Positions 25,239 through 34,330 are shown, counted from the first letter of the stretch. The stretch: 64,000 nucleotides of DNA from Bog-113 sp965226755 (GCA_965226755.1 CBDDDT010000001.1:124001-188000), one strand, 5' to 3'. Numbers and translations are program-made. The notes: a model not told the origin generated them from the sequence alone.

Positions 25239-26332
25239 ATACCGCGCGGGCCGCCATTCTCGAAACGTTCCGACAGCCGCTCACCTTTCGCGAATTTCCG
25301 CTCCCCGGCGAGCTTGAGCCCGGCGCCGCCCGCGCGCGAGTCACCCTGGCGGGAATCTGCGGCACGGACATCCACTTGTGGCGCGGCGAACTGTCCATCC
25401 CGCTGCCGGTCATCCTTGGGCATGAAACCGCCGGCATCCTCGAGCAGACCGGCCCCGGCCTGGAGCGCGATTGGCGCGGCCATCCGCTGGCCGTCGGAGA
25501 TCGCATCACCTGGGCCAGCTCGATCTCCTGCGGGGAATGCTTCTACTGCCGAATGAAAGCGCAACCCACCCGGTGCATTTCCCGCAAAGCCTATGGAATC
25601 AGCTACAGCGCGGACGAAGCGCCGTACTTGCGCGGCGGGTACTCGGAGCAAATTTTACTCCGTCCGGGGACGGCTATTTTCCGCCTTCCCGACGAGGTCT
25701 CAGAAGAAGCTCTGGTGGGGGCCGGATGCGCGCTCACGACGGCGATCCACGGCCTCGAACGAGCCCCGATCGCCTGGCGGGACATCGTGGTCGTTCAGGG
25801 GACCGGTCCGGTCGGTCTGGCCGCTATCGCCGTGTGCCGCGACGCCGGCGCTTCCCGCATCATCGCCTTGGGCGGACCGCCGCACCGCCTCGCGCTCGCC
25901 CGCAACTTCGGGGCCGATCTGGTCATCGACATCGATGAGGTGAGTTCCATTGAAGAACGCCGCACGCTTGTTCTCGCGGAAACCGGAGGCTACGGCGCCG
26001 ACGCCGTCATCGAATGCGTCGGCCGTCCCGAAGCCGTCAACGAAGGGCTCGAACTCTGCCGGGACGGCGCTCAGTTCCTGGTGCTCGGCCAGTATGGCAA
26101 TACCGGAAACATCTCCTTCAATCCCCACACGGTCACGCGCAAGCAGCTCCGCATGATCGGATCCTGGGGATTTGAGCCGCGCCATGTGAGCCGGGCGCTC
26201 GACATGCTCGCCGGCGGTTGGAAAGCGAAGTTCGAAAGCGCCATCACCCACAGTTTCCGCCTGGAGCAAGCGAATGAAGCGTTGGAGAATGTGCGTGAAA
26301 TGCGGGGTGGAAAGACGGTGATTCGTCCTTGA
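25235..26332 (+). CDS. Zinc-dependent medium-chain alcohol dehydrogenase
   Basis: A 365-residue MDR-family dehydrogenase. Catalytic zinc ligands lie in AGICGTDIHLWRGEL and LGHETAG. The structural zinc cysteines are in SCGECFYCRMKAQPTRC (the last spacing one residue longer than usual). The Rossmann site is VVVQGTGPVGLAAIAVCRDAG. I chose TTG 25235: it overlaps the preceding stop (TTGA) and has GGAG nine bases upstream. ATG 25193 is an alternative. It oxidises an alcohol or sugar-alcohol with NAD(P); the substrate is unknown. The stop overlaps the HlyD gene (TTGA). Confidence 0.88.
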   Translation: MNTARAAILETFRQPLTFREFPLPGELEPGAARARVTLAGICGTDIHLWRGELSIPLPVILGHETAGILEQTGPGLERDWRGHPLAVGDRITWASSISCGECFYCRMKAQPTRCISRKAYGISYSADEAPYLRGGYSEQILLRPGTAIFRLPDEVSEEALVGAGCALTTAIHGLERAPIAWRDIVVVQGTGPVGLAAIAVCRDAGASRIIALGGPPHRLALARNFGADLVIDIDEVSSIEERRTLVLAETGGYGADAVIECVGRPEAVNEGLELCRDGAQFLVLGQYGNTGNISFNPHTVTRKQLRMIGSWGFEPRHVSRALDMLAGGWKAKFESAITHSFRLEQANEALENVREMRGGKTVIRP

Positions 26333-27537
26333 AGCGGCTTTGGTTATGGATCGTCGCGGGTATTGTGGCGCTGGTGCTCCTGGCGCTGCTGCGCAAACAT
26401 GAGCCTCCCCAGGTTCCGGTAACCCGCGTGAAGCGCCAGACTCTGGTGAGCAACCTGCCCACCAATGGAAAGATTGAGCCGCTGGAATGGCGGGCCGTGC
26501 GCGCGGAGGCCTCGGGTCTGATCAGCGCCGTCCCCGTAAAAGAGGGTCAGAATGTGCCCGCGGGCGCGGTGATCGCGCGCATCTCGCAGCCTGGCGCGAT
26601 GGAGGATCTGGCCGGCGCCGAAGCTCGCGCTTCGCAATCCCGGAGCGAGCTCGATACGCTTCGCCATGGCGGTAAATCCGAGCAGCTCGCCGATATCGAC
26701 GCCAACATCGCCAAGTCCACCTTCGACCGCGACGTGGCGCAGCACGACTACGAATTGCTGCAGCGCCTGGTCCAGAAACAGGCCGCCACCAACAGCGAGG
26801 TGCTTTTGGCCAAGCAGCGAATGGACGCCGCAACTCTTTCAATTCGAAATCTGACGCAGCGCCGCCAGTCTCTGGTGAGCGCGAGCGACATCGCGGCCGG
26901 ACGCGCCCGTTTGGCCGCCGCGCAAGCCGATCAGGAATCGGCCGCCGCGAAGCTCGCGATCGGCATCGTGCGGTCGCCCATGGCCGGCACGGTCTACAGC
27001 CTGCCCGCCCGCGCCGGAAATTACGTCGACGCCGGAGGCCTCATCGCCAACGTGGGCAATCTCGACCAACTCCGCGTCCGCGTCTTCGTCGATGAGCCCG
27101 ATCTCGGGCGCATACGCGTCGGCATGCCCGTCCACATTAACTGGGAAGGTCTGCCCGGTCGCGTCTGGGACGGTTCCGTCGAGCGCCTTCCCACCGAGAT
27201 CGTCCCGCTCGGCTCCCGCCAGGTCGGCGAGGTTTGGGTCACCATCCCCAATTCCCAGCGCGACCTCGTTCCCGGCACCACTGTGAACGCGGAAGTGCGC
27301 ACCGCGGTCGCCCCCAACGCCCTCGTGATCCCCAAAGCCGCGTTGCGCAGAGACCGGGGTCCGGTTGGCGTCTACGTCGTCCGCGGGGGCCGGCTGGCGT
27401 GGCAGCCCATTAAGACGGGAACCTCCGACGTCAGCAGCGCCTCCATCGTGCAAGGCCTCAAAGAAGGCGAACTCGTTCTTCTCCCCACCGACATCGCCGT
27501 AAAAGAAGGCGACAGAATTCGTCCTCTAATTCAATAA
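26329..27537 (+). CDS. HlyD/RND-type periplasmic adaptor protein
   Basis: A 402-residue membrane-fusion protein. One N-terminal membrane helix (about 3-22), a split lipoyl domain (SGLISAVPVKEGQNVPAGAV and VRSPMAGTVYSLPARAGNYV), a coiled-coil hairpin (about 85-205) and a beta-barrel/membrane-proximal end (NALVIPKAALRRDRGPVGVY). Such adaptors bridge an inner-membrane pump and an outer-membrane channel. No pump (ABC or RND) or TolC gene follows. It starts at TTG 26329 inside the dehydrogenase stop. Confidence 0.88.
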   Translation: MKRLWLWIVAGIVALVLLALLRKHEPPQVPVTRVKRQTLVSNLPTNGKIEPLEWRAVRAEASGLISAVPVKEGQNVPAGAVIARISQPGAMEDLAGAEARASQSRSELDTLRHGGKSEQLADIDANIAKSTFDRDVAQHDYELLQRLVQKQAATNSEVLLAKQRMDAATLSIRNLTQRRQSLVSASDIAAGRARLAAAQADQESAAAKLAIGIVRSPMAGTVYSLPARAGNYVDAGGLIANVGNLDQLRVRVFVDEPDLGRIRVGMPVHINWEGLPGRVWDGSVERLPTEIVPLGSRQVGEVWVTIPNSQRDLVPGTTVNAEVRTAVAPNALVIPKAALRRDRGPVGVYVVRGGRLAWQPIKTGTSDVSSASIVQGLKEGELVLLPTDIAVKEGDRIRPLIQ

Positions 27538-27589
27538 TGTTGCGCCCACGCTCCTCGTGGTCGGATAATCGGATCAACCCCCGGACGCA

Positions 27590-28786
27590 ATGAGTTACTA
27601 CGAGGAATTAGGGCTTGCGCCGAGCGCTTCAGCCGAGGAAATCAAAGAAGCGTACCGTGCGCTGATGCGGCTGCTTCACCCGGACTACCACTCGGAGCCG
27701 CAGCTGCGCCGCGTCGCCGAACCGCAGGTCAAGAAGCTCAACAAGATTTATAGCGTGCTGTCTGATCCGGAGCGCCGCAAGCTTTACGATCGCCAGCAGG
27801 CCGAGGGCGTCGAGCGGTCGACGCCCATCATCATTCACGCGCCGCCCGCACCGTTGCGCCCGTCTGTGGTCAACCGCAATTCCGTCGCCTGGGTCATCGC
27901 CGTGGCGTGTTTCGCCTTCCTGTTGATCTGGATGGCGTCGCGTCCCACGCCCGCCGTTCCTTCGTACACGCATGACTCGGGCGCCAGCATCGTGGAAAAT
28001 CCCGGGAAGCCCGTCCCCGCTGGCGAGCCGCCCCCCGCTGGCGAGCCGCTCCCCATTCCTCCCGGCCAGCAGGCGGTGCAGCTTCAGGCCTTGGCCAACA
28101 CCGCTAAACAATCCAGCAGCGACGCCGAGAGTTTGCGGATGCATCTGGCGCAGGCCTTGGAGGAACGCGACGCGGCGCTTGCCGACGTCGCCCGTTTGCA
28201 AACCCGCCTGGAGGCTCGCCTGGCCGCGGAAAAAGCCGCCGAGCATTCCGCTTCCAACTCGCAGACCGCCCGCGCGTCTCGACAGAAAGAAAAAGAAGTC
28301 GCCGAATCCAGGCCTGAGCCCAAGCAGGAATTTAAAGCGCCGCCTGAACAGCCCGTGGCAGTCGCGAAATCGACTCCGCCTCCATCTCCCGCTCCGGCGC
28401 CCGCGCCTCCCGTCGTCGTGCGCAATCCTATCGCCGGCAGCTGGGTGTACCAGAAGCCCGCGGTTCCTCCCAAGAACAAAGATCTCTATCCGCCGGAATT
28501 CATCGAGACGGTCATCACCGAAGAGAACGGCCAGGTGCACGGCACCTACCGCGCCCGCTACCACGTTCCCAACCGCCCGGTGTCCCCGGACGTGAGTTTC
28601 CAGTTTGCGGGACGGGTGAGCGGGGATTCGGGCATTCTTCCCTGGAGCGGCACGGGCGGAGCGCGCGGCGAAGTCACATTGAAGCTGACCGCCGACCACG
28701 CCCTGCGGGTGGATTGGACCGCCTCTCAACTGGGAACGCTCGGCTTCTACCGCGGCACGGCCGTGCTGGTGAAAAAGGCTGACTGA
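27590..28786 (+). CDS. Membrane-anchored J-domain (DnaJ-like) protein
   Basis: A 398-residue protein. The J-domain occupies about residues 1-68 with the HPD motif intact (LMRLLHPDYHSE) and the usual helix IV (VLSDPERRKLYDRQQ). One membrane helix (about 97-116, SVAWVIAVACFAFLLIWMAS) follows. Next come a Pro/Gly-rich stretch, a coiled coil (about 160-230) and a Pro-rich linker. The C-terminal 115 residues look like a beta-rich domain (IAGSWVYQKPAVPP...). It should recruit DnaK at the membrane. The C-terminal domain is not recognised. Confidence 0.85.
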   Translation: MSYYEELGLAPSASAEEIKEAYRALMRLLHPDYHSEPQLRRVAEPQVKKLNKIYSVLSDPERRKLYDRQQAEGVERSTPIIIHAPPAPLRPSVVNRNSVAWVIAVACFAFLLIWMASRPTPAVPSYTHDSGASIVENPGKPVPAGEPPPAGEPLPIPPGQQAVQLQALANTAKQSSSDAESLRMHLAQALEERDAALADVARLQTRLEARLAAEKAAEHSASNSQTARASRQKEKEVAESRPEPKQEFKAPPEQPVAVAKSTPPPSPAPAPAPPVVVRNPIAGSWVYQKPAVPPKNKDLYPPEFIETVITEENGQVHGTYRARYHVPNRPVSPDVSFQFAGRVSGDSGILPWSGTGGARGEVTLKLTADHALRVDWTASQLGTLGFYRGTAVLVKKAD

Positions 28787-28797
28787 CTTCGTTCCCG

Positions 28798-29529
28798 TTA
28801 CATATACATTCCGCCGTTGACGCTAAGCACCTGGCCGGTGATGTACCCGGCCTCTTCACCGCACAGAAATTTTACGGCCGCGGCGACGTCCCCGGGCGAC
28901 CCGAGACGCCGGAGCGGAATCGCCTGCAAAATTTTATCCTTCAATTCGCTTGAAAGCACAGCCGTCATATCCGTTTCGATAAACCCCGGAGCGACCGCGT
29001 TTACGGTGATATTCCGCGGCGCCATCTCCTGGGCGAGCGATTTGGTCAGTCCGATCAAGCCCGCTTTCGAGGCTACGTAGTTCGCCTGCCCCGGGTTGCC
29101 CGACAGCCCCACCACGGACGTAATATTCACAATCCGGCCCCAACGCCCCTTCATCATCGAAGGGAGCGCCTGCTGAGCCGCCAGAAATGACCCATAGAGG
29201 TTTGTGTTGATCACCGCGTCCCAATCGTCTTTTTTCATGCGCACCGCCAACCCGTCGCGCGTAATCGCCGCGTTGTTGACCAGGATGTCGATCGCGCCGA
29301 ATTCTTTCGCCCGGTGGAAGGCTGTCTGCACGGACTCCGCGTTCCCCAGGTCCATTTCCACCACGAACGCCTCAGCCCCCAGCGCCCGCACCTGCCCGGC
29401 GACCAATTGCAACTGTTCCTGATTGCGCGCCGCCAGAACCACCCGCGCGCCTGCCCCGGCCAGCGCCAGCGCGCAAGCCTGTCCGATTCCCCGGCTCGCG
29501 CCGGTCACAAAAGCAGTTCGATTGGCCAT
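28798..29529 (-). CDS. fabG: 3-oxoacyl-ACP reductase-type short-chain dehydrogenase
   Basis: A 243-residue SDR enzyme. Seen are TGASRGIG (cofactor), NNAAIT, the catalytic Ser in VNITSVVG, YVASK with the catalytic Tyr and Lys, and the C-terminal GYITGQVLSVNGGMYM. It fits FabG, which reduces 3-oxoacyl-ACP with NADPH in fatty acid synthesis. The ATG at 29529 (MANRTAFVTGAS) is the family start; an upstream in-frame extension to 29940 has no family similarity. Other fab genes are absent here, so a related SDR reaction is possible. Confidence 0.85.
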   Translation of the reverse strand: MANRTAFVTGASRGIGQACALALAGAGARVVLAARNQEQLQLVAGQVRALGAEAFVVEMDLGNAESVQTAFHRAKEFGAIDILVNNAAITRDGLAVRMKKDDWDAVINTNLYGSFLAAQQALPSMMKGRWGRIVNITSVVGLSGNPGQANYVASKAGLIGLTKSLAQEMAPRNITVNAVAPGFIETDMTAVLSSELKDKILQAIPLRRLGSPGDVAAAVKFLCGEEAGYITGQVLSVNGGMYM

Positions 29530-29554
29530 TGAGAGACCATCATAATAGACCCGC

Positions 29555-31012
29555 ATGGCGTACACGGACCTTCGCGACTTCCTGAAAGCGCTCGAAAAAC
29601 ACAAGCAACTGCGCCGCATCTCGCAGCCGATCGACCCGGTTCTTGAAATCACGGAGTTCGCCGATCGCGCGGTGAAGAGCAACGGACCCGCGCTGTTGTT
29701 TGAGAATCCCGTAGGGAGTTCCGTCCCCGTTCTGATCAACGCCTTCGCCAGCGATGACCGTATGCGCATCGCTCTCGAAGTCGATTCGCTCGATGAGATC
29801 GCCGCGCGCATTGTCGAGTTCCTCGAAATGAAGGCGCCCGAAAGCATGCTGGGCAAATTGAAAATGCTTCCGAAGCTGGCTGAGGTCGGCGGATTCTTTC
29901 CGAAAAACGTGACGAAAGCGCCGTGCCAGGAGATCGTCAAAACGGAGGGCTTCTCGCTCTCCGATTACCCCATCCTCCAATGCTGGCCGGGCGACGGGGG
30001 CCGGTTCATTACGCTGCCCCTGGTCTTCTCGCGCAATCCGCGAACCGGAAAACGGAACTGCGGCATGTACCGCATGCACGTTTTCGACGAGCGCACCACG
30101 GGGATGCACTGGCAAACCCACAAGCAGGGCGCGGATCACTATCGCACGCTGCAAGGGCAAGGCGCCGGCACGAAGATGCCCGTCGCCGTCGCGCTGGGCG
30201 GCGATCCAGCCACGATTTTCTCATCCATCCTCCCGCTTCCGCCCGAGATCGACGAGATGATGATCGCCGGCTTCCTGCGCTCGAGTCCTGTCGAGATGGT
30301 CAAATGCCGCACCATCGATCTCGAAGTTCCCGCGCAGGCCGAGATCATTCTGGAAGGATATGTGAGCCTCGGCGAACTCCGCACCGAAGGCCCGTTTGGC
30401 GACCATACCGGGTTCTACTCGCTGGAGGACGAGTACCCCGTGTTCCACCTCACCGCTATTACGCAGCGCAAAGACCCGATTTATCCCGCCACCATCGTGG
30501 GGCCGCCGCCCATGGAGGATTTCTGGATGGGCAAAGCCATCGAGCGCATCTTCCTGCCCCTCATGCGCCTGCAACTTCCCGAGGTGCGCGATATCTGCAT
30601 GCCTGCCGAAGGCGTTTTCCATAACCTCATCTTGGTCTCCATACGCAAGGCGTACCCTGGTCATGCGCGCAAAGTGATGAGCGCCATCTGGGGTCTGGGC
30701 CAGGCGATGTTCAGCAAGTGCATCGTTGTGGTGGACGAGGAGGTAAACGTCCAGAACGTCTCGGAAGTCGCCTGGAAAGCGCTGAACAATATCGACCCCG
30801 AGCGCGATATCCAGTTCACGCTGGGCCCGGTCGATTCGCTTGACCACGCGAGCCGCCTGCTCAATTACGGCTCTAAGATGGGCGTTGACGCCACCCGCAA
30901 ATGGCCGGGAGAAGGCTTCACGCGGCGGTGGCCCGACGTCATCCGCATGTCCGATGCGGTCAGGCAGCGGGTGGACGTCCTCTGGCGCTCCGCCGGCATG
31001 GATCGGCGTTGA
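29555..31012 (+). CDS. ubiD: UbiD-family (prenylated-FMN) decarboxylase
   Basis: A 485-residue UbiD-type decarboxylase. Typical blocks: LRDFLKALEKHKQLRRISQP, MHWQTHKQGADHYR, GDPATIFSSILPLPPEIDEM, the EGPFGDHTGFYSLEDEYP active-site segment and PPPMEDFWMGKAIERIFLPL. UbiD enzymes use prenylated FMN made by UbiX (not seen here). In menaquinone-using Acidobacteria a homologue acts in quinone synthesis, so this role is the likeliest, but the substrate is not proven by sequence. It is divergent from fabG with a 25-bp gap. Confidence 0.88.
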   Translation: MAYTDLRDFLKALEKHKQLRRISQPIDPVLEITEFADRAVKSNGPALLFENPVGSSVPVLINAFASDDRMRIALEVDSLDEIAARIVEFLEMKAPESMLGKLKMLPKLAEVGGFFPKNVTKAPCQEIVKTEGFSLSDYPILQCWPGDGGRFITLPLVFSRNPRTGKRNCGMYRMHVFDERTTGMHWQTHKQGADHYRTLQGQGAGTKMPVAVALGGDPATIFSSILPLPPEIDEMMIAGFLRSSPVEMVKCRTIDLEVPAQAEIILEGYVSLGELRTEGPFGDHTGFYSLEDEYPVFHLTAITQRKDPIYPATIVGPPPMEDFWMGKAIERIFLPLMRLQLPEVRDICMPAEGVFHNLILVSIRKAYPGHARKVMSAIWGLGQAMFSKCIVVVDEEVNVQNVSEVAWKALNNIDPERDIQFTLGPVDSLDHASRLLNYGSKMGVDATRKWPGEGFTRRWPDVIRMSDAVRQRVDVLWRSAGMDRR

Positions 31013-31043
31013 TTTGTTAGACTGAAAATCGCTCTGGTGTCGT

Positions 31044-31120
31044 GGTGGGTGTAGCTCAGGTGGTAGAGCACCGGATTGTGGTTCCGGTGGTCGAGGGTTC
31101 GAACCCCTCCACCCACCCCA
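31044..31120 (+). tRNA. tRNA-His (anticodon GTG)
   Basis: A complete cloverleaf. The acceptor stem is GTGGGTG (31045-31051) with CACCCAC. The anticodon stem is CCGGA/TCCGG enclosing the loop TTGTGGT, giving GTG. The T arm is GAGGGTTCGAACCCCTC. CCA is encoded at the 3' end (31118-31120). The extra G at 31044 pairs opposite the discriminator C, the identity element G-1 of histidine tRNA. Confidence 0.95.
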
Positions 31121-31370
31121 TGTTCAAGACGCGGTCTGAACCTCGAGTATTTTCAGTCGTATTTTCAGCGCGGTCCGTCGCACAAACGCACTCGCCGCAC
31201 CTCGCAATTAGTGCCCCTTAACCGAGTACCCGGTACTACTCTCCGAATTCAGTGAGATGTAATACGCTTTCCCAAAAGCGCCAACTTCCCGCTCGTAATT
31301 TCGATTGATTTTAGTCCCGCTTAAACCTAAACTCACGATGACAATGCGCTTTGCCACGGGAGTTCGCTTA

Positions 31371-31970
31371 ATGAGCATCAGAAGGTTTTTGTATTTCGCT
31401 GTACCCGCAATCTGTCTTTTGGCGATTGCTGGCAAGCCCGCCAGCGCCAATCTGCTTCCTTATTTCGTCTCCACCTCCGCGGGGAATTCCGGCGCAACCG
31501 TTTTCAACTATGCTGTCTCGCTTAGCGATGACGAACGCATGGACGGAGCGGGTACCGGTTACACCGCTTTCTTTACGATTTATGATTTTCTTGGGTATGT
31601 TCCCGGATCGGCTTTCGCGCCCGTCAATTGGACCGTGTCCGTGCAAGATGTCGGAATCACTCCTGTCGGCGTGACTGTTCCAGACGATCCGACGCTCGAA
31701 AATCTGACATTCACCTATATCGGAGCGCAGACGGTCATCGGAACCGGCCAGACTTTCACCGGCTTTGGCGCCGCCAGCACCTATCCATATGTCGGGGTCG
31801 GCGGATTTTTCTCCCAGCAATCCACAAAGAACGCGAATGACGCGGGAGGACGAGATTACGGCGGCGGACCGGAAGAGGTTCCCGTGGCCGTGCCGGAACC
31901 GGCCTCGATGCTCATGCTCGGAGCCGGCCTGATGGCGCTTGGCTGGAAAGGCCGCAAGCTGCTCGCCTAA
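31371..31970 (+). CDS. PEP-CTERM sorting-signal secreted protein
   Basis: A 199-residue protein with a signal peptide (about 1-27, SIRRFLYFAVPAICLLAIA). A beta-rich middle follows, then a C-terminal PEP-CTERM tripartite tail: VPEPASMLML, a hydrophobic helix, then the basic end GWKGRKLLA. Exosortase (EpsH-type) enzymes recognise such tails. No exosortase gene is in the window. I start at ATG 31371, with GGGAG about nine bases upstream. A strong terminator follows at 31999. Confidence 0.85.
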   Translation: MSIRRFLYFAVPAICLLAIAGKPASANLLPYFVSTSAGNSGATVFNYAVSLSDDERMDGAGTGYTAFFTIYDFLGYVPGSAFAPVNWTVSVQDVGITPVGVTVPDDPTLENLTFTYIGAQTVIGTGQTFTGFGAASTYPYVGVGGFFSQQSTKNANDAGGRDYGGGPEEVPVAVPEPASMLMLGAGLMALGWKGRKLLA

Positions 31971-31998
31971 CCCCGGGCGTATTGATCCAAGTTCCTTT

Positions 31999-32041
31999 GT
32001 GAGCGGAGAGCGAAACAGCGCTGTCCGCTCACTTTTTTTTT
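31999..32041 (+). terminator. Rho-independent terminator after the PEP-CTERM gene
   Basis: A perfect 9-bp stem GTGAGCGGA (31999-32007) with TCCGCTCAC (32024-32032), followed by nine T (32033-32041). Confidence 0.9.
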
Positions 32042-32044
32042 GCT

Positions 32045-32686
32045 CTAGACTGCCGCAATGTTCCGCAGCGCCTCGACCACGGCGACTTGTACGTCGAAAT
32101 TGCCGGCCCGCAGATCGTGCCCTGCCTTGTCCACGATCGAAAGGCTCGAAACTCCTCCTAATTCCGCCATCGCGGACCGCACCTCCTCCGGCTTGCCGAA
32201 AGGATCCCTGGTCCCATGCACGAACAGCGTGGGCATCCGCAGGGAGGGGAAGTGAGCAACGCGCATCTCCGTTTTCCCGGGCGGACGCAGCGGATAGGAC
32301 AGCAGCACCAGGCCATCCGCGCAGCCGCCATCTTCCGCGGCCAGCAGACTTGCCTGACGGCCCCCGTACGAGTGACCGCTCAGAAACACACGATGGATCG
32401 CCTGGGACCGCAGAAAATCCGCCGCTTCCCGTATGTTCGCCTGATCCTTATTCGCGGATCCAAACGGGGGCGAACCCGTCGGCCTCTTCTGTCGATAGGG
32501 CAAATCGAATCGCAAAACCACAAAGCCCGCCTCGGAAAAAGCTTCCGCCACGCGGGTCAACAGAGGCGAGCCCGCGTGTCCGCTGGCGCCATGAGTTAAC
32601 GCGACGCCGCTGCCGTTGGCGCGCTCGGGGTGATGCAGAAACCCTCGGACTTCACCTTTCTGAACCGGTTCCACCACGGCGCTCAT
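32045..32686 (-). CDS. Alpha/beta hydrolase (dienelactone-hydrolase/KANL3-Tex30-like)
   Basis: A 213-residue alpha/beta hydrolase. The nucleophile elbow is LSGHSYGGRQAS (GxSxG). The oxyanion-side GVALTHGASGHAGSPLL and the late PTLFVHGTRDPFGKPEE and DKAGHDL give the Asp and His of the triad. The ATG at 32686 overlaps the lipoprotein stop (ATGA); a long in-frame extension to 33103 is antisense-like and rejected. The substrate is unknown. Last gene of the leftward operon from 35920. Confidence 0.82.
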   Translation of the reverse strand: MSAVVEPVQKGEVRGFLHHPERANGSGVALTHGASGHAGSPLLTRVAEAFSEAGFVVLRFDLPYRQKRPTGSPPFGSANKDQANIREAADFLRSQAIHRVFLSGHSYGGRQASLLAAEDGGCADGLVLLSYPLRPPGKTEMRVAHFPSLRMPTLFVHGTRDPFGKPEEVRSAMAELGGVSSLSIVDKAGHDLRAGNFDVQVAVVEALRNIAAV

Positions 32687-33156
32687 AAGCGGGCGGCGAA
32701 CTCCCGCGCGATCACATCCGCCTTTTGCCGGGGCGATCCGATCACGCCCGCGAACCAGACGCCCTTGGAAAATACATACACCGGACGACCCGCGTCCATG
32801 CCGAAAAAGCCGCCCATGTGAGCCAGGTACTGCGGATCCGTCAGCGCTTTTTGCCAGTCCACCAGGAGAAAAGCCCCTGTCTGCGCATCTGGCATCTTCA
32901 CCAGAAATTGCTGGTACTCCGACCCGCCGCTTTGATAAGTCGCCAAATTTCCTCCGGGCATGAACTCTTTTCCGAGAAGATGATCGGGGATCACCTCCAT
33001 TTTCAACAACCCGGCGCGCGGGAAGTGCGCGGACTCGTCCGGCGGCGGGGCGGGGCTCGCTTTGGGGACCTCTTGCTTTGCTTCGGAAGCCGGCCGGGAG
33101 CATCCGCCCGCCAACATCAACAAAGCCATTGCAGCGGACGCGACAGGAGGGCGCAT
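32683..33156 (-). CDS. Lipoprotein of unknown function
   Basis: A 157-residue protein starting MRPPVASAAMALLMLAGGCS, a clear lipobox (LAGGC). The mature part has EVIPDHLLGKEFMPGGNLAT and FLLVDWQKALTDPQYLAHMG. I recognise no family. It starts 5 bp after the chrA stop and overlaps the hydrolase start, so it is part of the ligase-chrA operon. Confidence 0.75.
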   Translation of the reverse strand: MRPPVASAAMALLMLAGGCSRPASEAKQEVPKASPAPPPDESAHFPRAGLLKMEVIPDHLLGKEFMPGGNLATYQSGGSEYQQFLVKMPDAQTGAFLLVDWQKALTDPQYLAHMGGFFGMDAGRPVYVFSKGVWFAGVIGSPRQKADVIAREFAARL

Positions 33157-33161
33157 GCCGA

Positions 33162-34319
33162 TCAGACTATCACCGCGCGCGCCGCGGATGCCGCCGCGAT
33201 TCCCAGAACCACCAGCACCGGCGACACCCGCGTCTTCACCAGCAGGATAAACCCCAGAACGGCCAGCGCCGCGTCTAGATAGTTCGCCACCGCGCCGGAG
33301 ACCCCCGCGTGGACGAGCGCCGACGCCAGCAGTCCCACGACAGACGCGTTCACTCCGGCCATCATCGAACCCGCGCGCTCGACGCGCCGCAATCGCCGCC
33401 AAAAAGGAGTAATCGCTAAAGCCAGCAAGAGCCCCGGCAGAAAAAGAGCGATCACCGAGAGCGCCGCTCCCCACGCGCCGGAGGGCGGAATGCGCGAAAC
33501 AAACCCAAGAAAGGCGGAGAACGTGAAGAGCGGACCCGGCAGCGCCTGCGCGGCCCCATACCCGGCCAGAAAATCGCTCTGATTGATCCAGCCGGGCCTT
33601 ACCACCGCCTGCTCAAGAAGCGGCAGCACCACGTGGCCGCCGCCGAAAACCAGCGCGCCTGTCCGGTAGAACGCGTAGAGGAGTTGGCCGCCTCGATCGG
33701 CCCCCAGGCGAGCCCAAAATCCCAGCGTGGCGAAAATTCCCACGAACAAAGCGAGAGCGATCACCGCGACCGACCGCGAGACCCGCAACAGATCGTTTTC
33801 CGAGGCCGGCATCTCCGGCTCCGGAAGAACCAGCCACCCGATCGCTCCGCCGGCGACGATCGCCCCGATCTGCGACCACGATCCGCCGCTCGCCGTGACC
33901 ACCGCCGCGGCGGCCGCGGCAATCAGAGCCCGGATAAGATCGGGGCAAAGCCGGCGAAACATGCTCAGCACAGCGTTCGCCACCACGGCCACGGCCGCTA
34001 CCGCAAGCCCATGCATCGCCCCTCGCGACCCGGCGCCATGCGCCCGCGTCACCCCCGCCGCAAAGATGATCATCAGGATGGCGGAAGGCAGCGTAAAGCC
34101 GAGCCACGCCCAAACTCCGCCGGCCAGCCCGCCGCGTACGATCCCGATATAGAATCCGGTCTGGCTGCTCGACGGTCCCGGCAGCAACTGCGTCAGCCCG
34201 ATCAGTTCGGCCAGCGCGATCTCGCTGATCCATTGGCGCCGGACCACGAACTCCTCGCGGAAATAACCCACGTGCGCCGCTGGGCCGCCGAAACACACGC
34301 AGCCCAGCTTCAGAAACAC
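33162..34319 (-). CDS. chrA: ChrA-family chromate transporter
   Basis: A 385-residue membrane protein of the CHR family, full length with two repeats. The first carries CFGGPAAHVGYFREEFVVRR and LTQLLPGPSSSQTGFYIG. The second carries ALVFGGGHVVLPLLEQAVV and GYGAAQALPGPLFTFSAFLG. These FGGP/FGGG and PGP signatures are diagnostic. It starts with GTG 34319, 11 bp after the ligase stop. It pumps chromate, and possibly sulfate, out of the cell. No chrB regulator is nearby. Confidence 0.9.
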   Translation of the reverse strand: MFLKLGCVCFGGPAAHVGYFREEFVVRRQWISEIALAELIGLTQLLPGPSSSQTGFYIGIVRGGLAGGVWAWLGFTLPSAILMIIFAAGVTRAHGAGSRGAMHGLAVAAVAVVANAVLSMFRRLCPDLIRALIAAAAAAVVTASGGSWSQIGAIVAGGAIGWLVLPEPEMPASENDLLRVSRSVAVIALALFVGIFATLGFWARLGADRGGQLLYAFYRTGALVFGGGHVVLPLLEQAVVRPGWINQSDFLAGYGAAQALPGPLFTFSAFLGFVSRIPPSGAWGAALSVIALFLPGLLLALAITPFWRRLRRVERAGSMMAGVNASVVGLLASALVHAGVSGAVANYLDAALAVLGFILLVKTRVSPVLVVLGIAAASAARAVIV

Positions 34320-34330
34320 GCGGAAAATGC

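Noticed and set aside
31121..31370. Open frame at 31208-31450 (minus) after tRNA-His
   Set aside because: It crosses the signal peptide of the PEP-CTERM gene and has no ribosome site or family pattern.
32687..33103. N-terminal extension of the alpha/beta hydrolase
   Set aside because: The extra 139 codons are antisense-like in composition and lie over the lipoprotein gene. The ATG at 32686 overlaps the lipoprotein stop as in other pairs here.
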